From an uncultured Actinomycetes bacterium (GTDB lineage Bacteria; Actinomycetota; UBA4738; CALAEC01), in the NCBI GenBank assembly GCA_937890785.1, contig CALAEC010000051.1:1-34419 (forward strand): 34,419 nt of DNA, given 5' to 3'. A program made the position numbers and the translations under genes. Below, piece by piece: positions 11,014-17,519 of this stretch. The notes under the pieces were generated by a model that did no database searches, was not told where the DNA came from, and worked only from the letters and a program-made list of their open reading frames with translations. The stretch's first letter is position 1. The number at the start of each line of letters is the position of its first letter.

Positions 11014-11035
11014 TGCCCTGGCCGGCGTGGCGCGC

Positions 11036-11052
11036 AACCCCGACGCGGGGTT
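11036..11052 (-). terminator. Terminator after L,D-transpeptidase gene
   Basis: AACCCCG-ACG-CGGGGTT, a perfect 7-bp stem with a 3-base loop, starting 19 bases past the transpeptidase stop. The better T-run (TTTTG) is on the plus strand, so it may work in both directions. Confidence 0.6.
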
Positions 11053-11071
11053 TTGTCATTCTTTCCGAGGA

Positions 11072-12136
11072 CTACAGGACGACGTGCGCGGTCGTCCCGA
11101 TGGGGACGAGGTCGTACAGCTCCTCGACGTCGTCCATCAGCATCCGGATGCATCCGTGGGAGGCATAGCTCCCGATCGAGTACGAGGCGGAGGTGCCGTG
11201 GATCCGGATGCCCGGCGCGTCGAGGTACAGGGCCCGGGTGCCCAGTGGGTTGTCGGGACCGCCCGGGATCAGGTCGGGGAGGCTCTTCCCCCAGCCCTCG
11301 GGGGCGGGGTTGATCCACACGGGGTTCTCCGCCTTGTCCATGACCGTCCACTCCCCCGTCGGCGTCGGGTACTGCGGCGAGCCGGCGGCCACGGGGTAGC
11401 TCCTGACCCGCCGGAGTCCCTCGAACAGCGTCAGCTCGAGGTCGGACAGGTCCACCACGATCGTGCTCCCGAGATCCGCCTTGCCGACCTCGGGCTCGAT
11501 CCGCTCGGTGGGAAGCGCCACCCGGATCGAGCCGTCCAGCATCGCGGCCCGCAACGCCCGTCGCGCGTCCCGGACGGCCAGCTCGCGGCCGAACTTCGGC
11601 CGGCGGAGCACCAGCTCCCCATCGTCATAGTCGACCGAGGCGTCCGACGGGGCCACGACCACCTGCTCGGCTGCCGCCCCGACGAAGTCTCGGAGGCGGG
11701 CGGCGTCGGGCCGATACCGCACCAGTCCCTCGTGGGTGATGGGCCGGTCCGCGAGCCGGCGGAACACGCGCTCGGGCCACGAATAGCCCTCGTTCAGACC
11801 GAGCGCCTGGTCGACCGCGGCTTCGACCTCAGCGATCGTCCCGAGCTCGCCGGGACTGACCTGCCACACCTGGTCGGCGGCTTCCACGACGATCTCGCGC
11901 CCGAGGTCCGCCTCGATCTCGGCCTGCACGGTGGCCACGGCCTCATCCCGTGACAGCTCACCCACGTCGACGCCGGCGATCCGCACGCCGGGCAGGAGGC
12001 GGTCGGAAGTAGCCACGTCGTACCGGTACGTGGCGTACGCCGTTCCACCGCCAAAAAGCAGCAGACCGAGCACGATCGAAACCGCAACGCGGGCGCTTCC
12101 TCGCGTCTTTGGGGCCGCGTGACGCCTGTTCCTCAC
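11072..12136 (-). CDS. L,D-transpeptidase (YkuD domain)
   Basis: 354 residues. It cross-links peptidoglycan by 3-3 bonds or attaches proteins, acting outside the membrane. One N-terminal membrane anchor (about 14-35) is followed by a region like the YoaR/PG-binding-4 repeats (GVRIAGVDVGELSRDEA...LKP-type strands). The C-terminal YkuD domain has H313 and the catalytic motif SHGCIRM with H327 and C329. The domain ends close to the C-terminus. GTG 12136 is preferred over ATG 12145, because the latter lies in the -10 hexamer. The promoter is the best in the window: TTGACG, 16 bases, TACGAT, then 7 bases to GTG. The gene is independent of DUF5719 upstream and ends at a hairpin. Confidence 0.93.
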   Translation of the reverse strand: MRNRRHAAPKTRGSARVAVSIVLGLLLFGGGTAYATYRYDVATSDRLLPGVRIAGVDVGELSRDEAVATVQAEIEADLGREIVVEAADQVWQVSPGELGTIAEVEAAVDQALGLNEGYSWPERVFRRLADRPITHEGLVRYRPDAARLRDFVGAAAEQVVVAPSDASVDYDDGELVLRRPKFGRELAVRDARRALRAAMLDGSIRVALPTERIEPEVGKADLGSTIVVDLSDLELTLFEGLRRVRSYPVAAGSPQYPTPTGEWTVMDKAENPVWINPAPEGWGKSLPDLIPGGPDNPLGTRALYLDAPGIRIHGTSASYSIGSYASHGCIRMLMDDVEELYDLVPIGTTAHVVL

Positions 12137-12143
12137 GTCAAGC

Positions 12144-12171
12144 ATCGTACCCGGGGCCCCTGTGCCGTCAA
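12144..12171 (-). promoter_or_regulatory. Promoter of leaderless L,D-transpeptidase gene
   Basis: Minus strand: -35 TTGACG (12171-12166, 5 of 6 to consensus), 16-base spacer, -10 TACGAT (12149-12144), then 7 bases to GTG 12136. The -35 contains the stop codon of the upstream DUF5719 gene. Confidence 0.7.
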
Positions 12172-13595
12172 CCCCCCGATCGGCCGATGGGGACGCCGAC
12201 GGCCACGGCGTACGTCCGGCGGTCCAGCGACACCTGCGCGGGCAGCACGGGCGCGCCGGCCGCCTCGATCAGGACGGGCGTGGGCGTCTCGGGGAGCGGC
12301 ACGACGACGACGGACGCTGCGGGGATCTCCAGCGCCTGCGGCTCGAGGCCGGGAGCGCCCAGCGGCGACACCGTGACCTGGGCCGTGCCGCCGCCGGGGT
12401 TCTGGAGGACCAGGGCCGCGGGCCCGCCCTCAGGAGGCGTGGCGGGCAGCGCCACCCATCTGCCCTTGGCCGCGGCGGATCCGCCGGTCGAGGCCAGGTC
12501 GCCGGGCTCGGGGGCCGGCGGCTCGGCCGGCTCCTCCCGTCGTTCCTCACCCTGACCGCCCTGCCGCCGCCGTCGCTCCCGGCGGGGCTCGGGCGGCGGC
12601 TCCGGCACCGGCGGGACCAGCAAGCGTCCGGCCAGCAGCGGCGCGGCGCCCTCTCCCTGGACCAGCACGCCGCTGGCGCCGCCGGGGAGATCCACGGTCG
12701 TGGCCGATCCGCCCGACACCGACTCGAGGTCGACCAGCGGCGTCTGCCCGGCCTCCCCCATGGCGTCGGCCCGGAAGGCGGCTTCGTCACCGGGTGCGGA
12801 CACCACGAGGCGGCCGGCGCCCGGGTCGCCCGAGCCCGGCAGGACCCACGAGGTCGCGGGAGCCGGCGTGCCGATGACGGACCGAACCCCCGCGGTCGAG
12901 GTGTGGACACCCCCGACGACGACCCGCCCCAGGTGCGCCACCACCGCCGCGGCCACCCCGGCCTCGCCGAGGGCGAACCGACCGACCGAGACCGCCTTCA
13001 CCTGGCCGGGCTCGAGGACCAGCCCACGGAGCCGGCCGTGCCGGATCGGCCCGGCCTCCCCAAGCAGACGCACGTCCAGAACCGCCTCCGACCCGAAGGG
13101 GTTGTGGATCACCACGGTGGCGTCCTGTCCGCGCAGCGTGCTGGCCTCCGGGACGAACCACTCGGTGGCGGGGTGCTCGGCACACGGCTCGGCGCCGACG
13201 CCTCCCTCGCCGTCGGGCCGCGCCGTGACCATCCCCGCCGTCACCACCGAGCCGAAGAACTCGACCACGGTGGCCGAGGCCATCTCCGGCGCGGGCACCT
13301 CGATATAGGCGTGGGTCATCGGGGCGAGGGTGGAGGGGATCGAGCTTGGGGGGCCCGCCCCGGTGCGGCTGGTGACGACCACGTCGGCGGAGAGCTCCGT
13401 GGGATTCGCCACGACGATCCACGCCCGCCACCCCTGTCCCCCGCCGTGCGGACAGTACCGGGCGCCCGACACGCCGGGCCCGGCGATCGAGCGAGAGACG
13501 GGCGCGGCGCCGAGACGCCGTTCCATCAGCAGGCCTCCCGCCACCACGGCCGTAACGACCGCTGCGGCCAGCACGACGCGAGCCCGCACCGTCAC
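12168..13595 (-). CDS. DUF5719-family envelope protein
   Basis: 475 residues. An N-terminal membrane anchor (VVLAAAVVTAVVAGGLL) is followed by an extracellular beta-rich body with repeated modules. These resemble WRAWIVVANPTELSADVVVT, DATVVIHNPFGSEAVLDVRLL and AALVLQNPGGGTAQVTV, each a 'NP' turn between strands. A Pro/Glu/Arg-rich linker of low complexity lies near residues 345-385. This matches my recollection of DUF5719, found next to a large GT2 membrane protein in many Actinobacteria; function unknown. GTG 13595 overlaps the GT2 stop as GTGA and has GAGGTGA seven bases upstream. A role as partner of the GT2 protein at the cell surface is inference. Confidence 0.8.
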   Translation of the reverse strand: MTVRARVVLAAAVVTAVVAGGLLMERRLGAAPVSRSIAGPGVSGARYCPHGGGQGWRAWIVVANPTELSADVVVTSRTGAGPPSSIPSTLAPMTHAYIEVPAPEMASATVVEFFGSVVTAGMVTARPDGEGGVGAEPCAEHPATEWFVPEASTLRGQDATVVIHNPFGSEAVLDVRLLGEAGPIRHGRLRGLVLEPGQVKAVSVGRFALGEAGVAAAVVAHLGRVVVGGVHTSTAGVRSVIGTPAPATSWVLPGSGDPGAGRLVVSAPGDEAAFRADAMGEAGQTPLVDLESVSGGSATTVDLPGGASGVLVQGEGAAPLLAGRLLVPPVPEPPPEPRRERRRRQGGQGEERREEPAEPPAPEPGDLASTGGSAAAKGRWVALPATPPEGGPAALVLQNPGGGTAQVTVSPLGAPGLEPQALEIPAASVVVVPLPETPTPVLIEAAGAPVLPAQVSLDRRTYAVAVGVPIGRSGG

Positions 13596-16500
13596 GTTCG
13601 GCTCACCTCGGGGACGGCCGGCACCTCGTCGGTCGTCACCGCCTCCATGGGCTCGGCTCGTTCGTCGCGCCGGCGCACCAACCACATCGCCACTGCCCAG
13701 AGCAGACCGAGCGCCACCAGCTCCACGGTTCGTCGCGGGCCTCCGTCGAACGACACCGTCACCGCCCCCGGGCGGCCCTCGAACCCGATGCCCCACCCGA
13801 ACGCGGGGAACGGGACCGCCTCTCCGGCCGGCGATCGAGCCCGCCACCGCGGGTCGAAGCGGTCGGCCACGAGGAGGAGCGAGACGCCTCCCTCGGGAAC
13901 GGTCCCCTCAAGCGCGTCAGGACCGCCCCGCAGCCGTTCCGCGGTGGCGCCGCTCACGTCGGCCGGCGCGAGGAGTGACCTGGATCGCGCCGCGGCCACG
14001 GCACCCTCGCCGGGGACGACCGCGGCGGACGGCACGGCCCTGGCGTTCCGGTAGATGGCCAGCCCCCCGGCTCGCTGGACGAGGTCGAGGTCGACCTGTT
14101 CGCCGAGCCGGCGGGCCGCCGGCGCCGGGAGACGGTCCTCGCCGGCCACCACGTATCGGATCCCCATCGGGCCGAGGAGCGCTCCCGCGTGCACCACCCG
14201 CCCCTCGAGCACGGCCGCCAGCACCGCCTCCACCCGGTCGAGAGCGGCGTCGTCAGGCGGGAGGCCGATGGCGAGCACGGACCGCCCCGCCCGGCCGGTG
14301 ACGCCGTACGCGACCTCCGTCCTTCCTGCCGCCACGACCCCTTCGGGATCGCCGCCGGGAGGCGGGAACGGCAGGCCGTCGTCTTCGGCGAGCCACAGGA
14401 CCCGGAAGGGAACCCCCGGTTCGGTCGAGGTGACCACGGGCCACGCAGCGGCCACCCGGCCCTCCCCCACCGCCCAGCCGCCCGCGAGCGCGCGGACGAC
14501 CTGGCCGCCCACCCCGAGGACCAGCACCACCGTTGTCAGTGCGGCCACGATCTGCGGAGTCCCGAAGGCGGCCCGTCGCACCCCGTGCGGCATGCCGGCC
14601 ACACCGAGGCCGACCAGGATCGCGAGCCAGAACGCCGCCGCGGCCAGGTACGGGACGGGCTCGCCGACGGCGGACGGGAGCCTGCCGGCGGCCGCGAGCC
14701 AGGCCAGGGGGATCCCAGTGGCCGCCACGAGCAGCGAGCGCCACGCCGCCCGTCGTTCCACGGCCACGGCGAACGCCAGCGCTCCGGCCACCGGAAGAAA
14801 GACCGCCGTCAGGCCCGAGCCGGGCCCTGGGCCGGGGGTCAGCCGGAGCAGGTCGACGAACCGGGCTCGCGCCGGGGCTGTCGGCCCGGCGCCGGCGTCG
14901 GCCAGCGTGACGAGGAAGGGAAGCAGGAGCAACGCCGCCACCACGGCGACCGCCACGGCCAGCGGGACCCCCCGGATCCGGCTCCCCCGCGGCTCCGGGA
15001 TCACCGCGAGGGGCGCGACGCCCAGCCCGACGGCGACCCATGCCGAAGGCTCGAAGGCCGTGGCCACGGCCAGCGCCATCCCCGTGCCGACCGTCCAGGC
15101 CATGGGCCGTGTCGGTCCGGCGGGGGCGAATCCCTCCACCAGCCGCGAGGCCACGATCGGCAGCGCCACGAGGAGGACGATGACCGAGACCCGGCCCTCG
15201 GAGGCCGCCCACAGCGCCGGCGCGGCCACGGCGTACGACAGCGCGGCCACCACAGCGGCGCCGGCGCGGAGCCCCAGCCTCCGTGCGGCGGCGTAGCAGG
15301 ACACGCCGGCGGCCACGGGGCCGAGCGCTACCAGGAGTCGGCCCAGGAGATCGGGGTTGCCGAGCGCCAGGACGCTTCCCACGCCGAGCGGGACCAGCGC
15401 GGGGCTGGCCAGCTCGGGCCCACCGAACGCGGTCTGCCGCCAGGACGCCGCGAACGCCCCGAAGAAGGACGCGGCATCCGAGGGGAACACGGGCATCGCC
15501 CCGCCCTCGATCGTCGACGCGAACAGCACCTCGCGGAAAGCGACAAGCGTGACGACGGCCGCCCCGATCCAGGCCACGGCCACGGGATGGTCGGCCACCA
15601 CGGAAGCCACGCGTTCACCCAGCGGCGGTGCCTCGAGCTCCTCTCCCTCCTCCACCTGGGCCGCGCGCCTGCCGACCAACACGCCCGACGCTTGGGTGGC
15701 CCACCGCTGCACTCGCCATCCTGCCGGGGACATGAACCTCGTGATCTCCCGTTCCGACACCCGTCGGACCCGCTGGGCCCGGGCGCGGCGGGCGATCGTG
15801 CCGGGGAGGTGGCCCAGGGTCCATCCCCACGCCGCCACCGCCTCGCCGGCTCGCTCGAAGCGACGGCCCAGCAGGGACAGGACGATCCGGCCGAGGCCCA
15901 GGAGCACTGAAAGCGGGAGGATCCAGGCGAGGGTCCACGGCCGATAGTTGACGAGCATCGCCGCCAGCGCCGCTCGCTCGGCCTCGTACCTCGGACGGAC
16001 GACGCCGCCGGGCCGCTCGCCTCGAGCCCGAGCCATCCTGTGGACGGCCACGGCCCGGGGCGTCACCAGGATGCGGTACCCGGCGAGCCGGATCCGCCAG
16101 CACAGGTCGAGGTCGGGCCATGCCAGCCGCACATCCGGCGGGCCGACCCGCTCGAGCACCTCCCGGGACACCAGCATCACGGCGGACGAGACGAACAGGA
16201 CCTCCCGCGGCGCGTCGTACTGGCCCTGGTCGAGCTCTCCCTCCTCGACCGGAGAATGCGGAGCGCCGAACCGGTCGGCACTGAACCCGACCTCGAGCAG
16301 GACCCGGCCGTCCCAGTCGAGGACCTTCGGGCCCACCACCCCCGCTCCGGACACACGCTCGGCTTCCTCGACCAGCCGGGCCACGGCGCTCGGAGCCAGC
16401 GCGACGTCGTCATGCAGCAGCAGGAGGAAGTCGACGCGCCGGACCGCGGGGATGTCCAACACCCGCTGGATCGCTCCGGCGTACCCGAGGTTGCGCTCGG

Positions 16501-16693
16501 TGCGGACCACCCGATTCGCGCCGAGCGAACGCTCGAGGATCTCGGCCGAGCCATCGGTGGAAGCGTTGTCGACGGCCAGGACGCCCAACCGCGGGTGGGT
16601 CTGCCGGGCCAACGACCGCAGCGCGCGAGGCAGCCACGCGGCGCCGTTCCGCGTGACGAGCACGGCCAGGACGGACGGGACATCGATCTGCAT
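13592..16693 (-). CDS. GT2 glycosyltransferase fused to large membrane region
   Basis: 1033 residues. The N-terminal GT-A domain (about 1-230) has VLVTRNGAAW, D42 in VDNASTDGS, the metal-binding LLLHDDV (D95/D96) and the acceptor motif WPDLDLCWRIRLAGYRI. A first hydrophobic segment follows near 255, then about ten or more membrane segments between 370 and 700, and a periplasmic-type C-terminal portion ending in a last membrane helix (LVALGLLWAVAMWLV). It should transfer a sugar to a lipid-linked or surface acceptor; donor and acceptor are unknown. It sits directly before DUF5719 and after whiB and the histone-like gene, an arrangement shared by many Actinobacteria. ATG 16693 lacks a ribosome site; TACGCT lies 11 bases upstream. 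Confidence 0.87.
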   Translation of the reverse strand: MQIDVPSVLAVLVTRNGAAWLPRALRSLARQTHPRLGVLAVDNASTDGSAEILERSLGANRVVRTERNLGYAGAIQRVLDIPAVRRVDFLLLLHDDVALAPSAVARLVEEAERVSGAGVVGPKVLDWDGRVLLEVGFSADRFGAPHSPVEEGELDQGQYDAPREVLFVSSAVMLVSREVLERVGPPDVRLAWPDLDLCWRIRLAGYRILVTPRAVAVHRMARARGERPGGVVRPRYEAERAALAAMLVNYRPWTLAWILPLSVLLGLGRIVLSLLGRRFERAGEAVAAWGWTLGHLPGTIARRARAQRVRRVSEREITRFMSPAGWRVQRWATQASGVLVGRRAAQVEEGEELEAPPLGERVASVVADHPVAVAWIGAAVVTLVAFREVLFASTIEGGAMPVFPSDAASFFGAFAASWRQTAFGGPELASPALVPLGVGSVLALGNPDLLGRLLVALGPVAAGVSCYAAARRLGLRAGAAVVAALSYAVAAPALWAASEGRVSVIVLLVALPIVASRLVEGFAPAGPTRPMAWTVGTGMALAVATAFEPSAWVAVGLGVAPLAVIPEPRGSRIRGVPLAVAVAVVAALLLLPFLVTLADAGAGPTAPARARFVDLLRLTPGPGPGSGLTAVFLPVAGALAFAVAVERRAAWRSLLVAATGIPLAWLAAAGRLPSAVGEPVPYLAAAAFWLAILVGLGVAGMPHGVRRAAFGTPQIVAALTTVVLVLGVGGQVVRALAGGWAVGEGRVAAAWPVVTSTEPGVPFRVLWLAEDDGLPFPPPGGDPEGVVAAGRTEVAYGVTGRAGRSVLAIGLPPDDAALDRVEAVLAAVLEGRVVHAGALLGPMGIRYVVAGEDRLPAPAARRLGEQVDLDLVQRAGGLAIYRNARAVPSAAVVPGEGAVAAARSRSLLAPADVSGATAERLRGGPDALEGTVPEGGVSLLLVADRFDPRWRARSPAGEAVPFPAFGWGIGFEGRPGAVTVSFDGGPRRTVELVALGLLWAVAMWLVRRRDERAEPMEAVTTDEVPAVPEVSRT

Positions 16694-16704
16694 CCGGGTG
16701 GCCC

Positions 16705-16710
16705 AGCGTA
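16705..16710 (-). promoter_or_regulatory. Putative -10 before GT2 gene
   Basis: TACGCT on the minus strand, 11 bases before ATG 16693, giving a predicted leader of about 4 bases. TTCATT, 18 bases upstream, is a weak -35 and overlaps the preceding terminator tail. Confidence 0.4.
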
Positions 16711-16734
16711 GTCGGGTTCAGAGGGCGAAATGAA

Positions 16735-16761
16735 GGAGGGGGGCCACAGGGGCCCCCCTCC
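16735..16761 (-). terminator. Terminator after histone-like gene
   Basis: Perfect 11-bp stem, arms 16735-16745 and 16751-16761, with a 5-base loop, about 20 bases beyond the stop. On the minus strand it is followed by TTCATTT. It ends the whiB/histone-like unit. Confidence 0.7.
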
Positions 16762-16781
16762 GTTCGCCTGGCGCCTCGAGG

Positions 16782-17141
16782 CTACGCCTTCTTCCTCCTC
16801 GAGGTGGTCCGCCTGGTGGACTTGCGCGCCGTGGCCCGCTTCCTGGGCCTCCGAGCCGCCGTCGTCTTCTTCCGACGAGTCGACTTCCTGCGCGCGGTCG
16901 TCCTCTTGGCAGTCGTCCGCTTCCGCGACGTCCCCTTCCGCTTCCGCGTCACCGCGGCCTTCTTCGCGGCCCTGGACCTCGCTGCCGACTTCCGCTTCCG
17001 CGTCGCCGCGGCCTTCTTCCCCGCGGTCGTCCGCTTCCGGCTGCTCGTCTTCCTCGCGGTGGTCTTCCTCCGCGCCGGCGCCTTCTTGCGGGCCGTCGAC
17101 TTGCGTGCGGTCGACTTCCTCCTCCTCCGCGCTGTCGCCAT
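16782..17141 (-). CDS. Histone H1-like basic nucleoid protein
   Basis: 119 residues made almost wholly of Lys, Arg, Ala, Thr and Ser, with motifs such as ARKSTARKK, AKKAAVTRKRK and RKRTTAKRTTARRKS. There is no globular domain. This matches histone H1/Hc1-like tails that bind DNA non-specifically and compact it, or the lone tail of an HupB-type protein. Known members act in the nucleoid; direct targets here are unknown. ATG 17141 has the perfect ribosome site AGGAGGTGA, so it is probably strongly translated. Only 19 bases separate it from whiB, so they likely share a message. Two 30-base copies of an internal repeat (one mismatch) suggest growth by duplication. Confidence 0.83.
   Translation of the reverse strand: MATARRRRKSTARKSTARKKAPARRKTTARKTSSRKRTTAGKKAAATRKRKSAARSRAAKKAAVTRKRKGTSRKRTTAKRTTARRKSTRRKKTTAARRPRKRATARKSTRRTTSRRKKA
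16936..17019. repeat. Internal 54-base-period repeat in histone-like gene
   Basis: Copies at 16936-16965 and 16990-17019 are 30 bases each and differ at one position. They encode KKAA[AV]TRKRK. The period is 18 codons, so the frame is kept. Confidence 0.7.
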
Positions 17142-17160
17142 GGTCACCTCCTCTCCACGC

Positions 17161-17388
17161 TCAGGACGCCATGCGCTTCAGGCGTCGTCGCTCTCGCTCG
17201 CTCATGCCTCCCCACACGCCGTACCGCTCGTCGCGGCGCAGCGCGTAGTTGAGGCACTCGATCCGGACCGTGCACTCGGCGCAGATGCGCTTCGCCTCGC
17301 GCGACGATCCACCCTTCTCGGGGAAGAAGATCTCCGGGTCGAACTCCCGGCACCTCGCCCTCTCTTGCCATGGGATGTAGTGGTGCAT
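17161..17388 (-). CDS. whiB2: WhiB-family iron-sulfur regulator
   Basis: 75 residues. Four Cys (C13, C36, C39, C45, the last three as CxxCx5C) bind a 4Fe-4S cluster, and the GVWGG turn (57-61) with the basic tail ERERRRLKRM follows, all typical of WhiB proteins. These act as redox-sensing partners of the sigma factor in Actinobacteria. The choice of WhiB2 (WhmD, cell division and sporulation septation) rests on gene order: DUF3499/GT2 on one side and fbiA/B on the other, as at Rv3260c. It is shorter at the N-terminus than most WhiB2. ATG 17388 has GGGGGAGG three bases upstream. A 12-base palindrome lies in its promoter. Confidence 0.9.
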   Translation of the reverse strand: MHHYIPWQERARCREFDPEIFFPEKGGSSREAKRICAECTVRIECLNYALRRDERYGVWGGMSERERRRLKRMAS

Positions 17389-17519
17389 CCGCCTCCCCCG
17401 CCGTCGAACTACACAAGTGTAATTCTGGACGGAGCGCACCACGTTTGTCCAGTCCCAATGATGAACTTTTTTCACAGACGTTTGAAGGAACTTTGGGCGG
17501 TTCGAACGCTGTGGATAAC
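17389..17519 (-). promoter_or_regulatory. whiB promoter region with TACAC-AA-GTGTA palindrome
   Basis: 131 AT-richer bases between the fbiC stop and whiB. TACACAAGTGTA at 17410-17421 is an inverted repeat with 5-base arms. On the minus strand its first part is a TACACT hexamer (-10-like), placing a start about 20 bases before the ATG. No clear -35. A regulator bound at the palindrome would occlude this -10. Confidence 0.45.

Noticed and set aside
16936-17019. Repeats in the histone-like gene as a CRISPR or mobile-element repeat
   Set aside because: Only two copies, in frame, encoding KKAAxTRKRK; explained by protein-level repetition.
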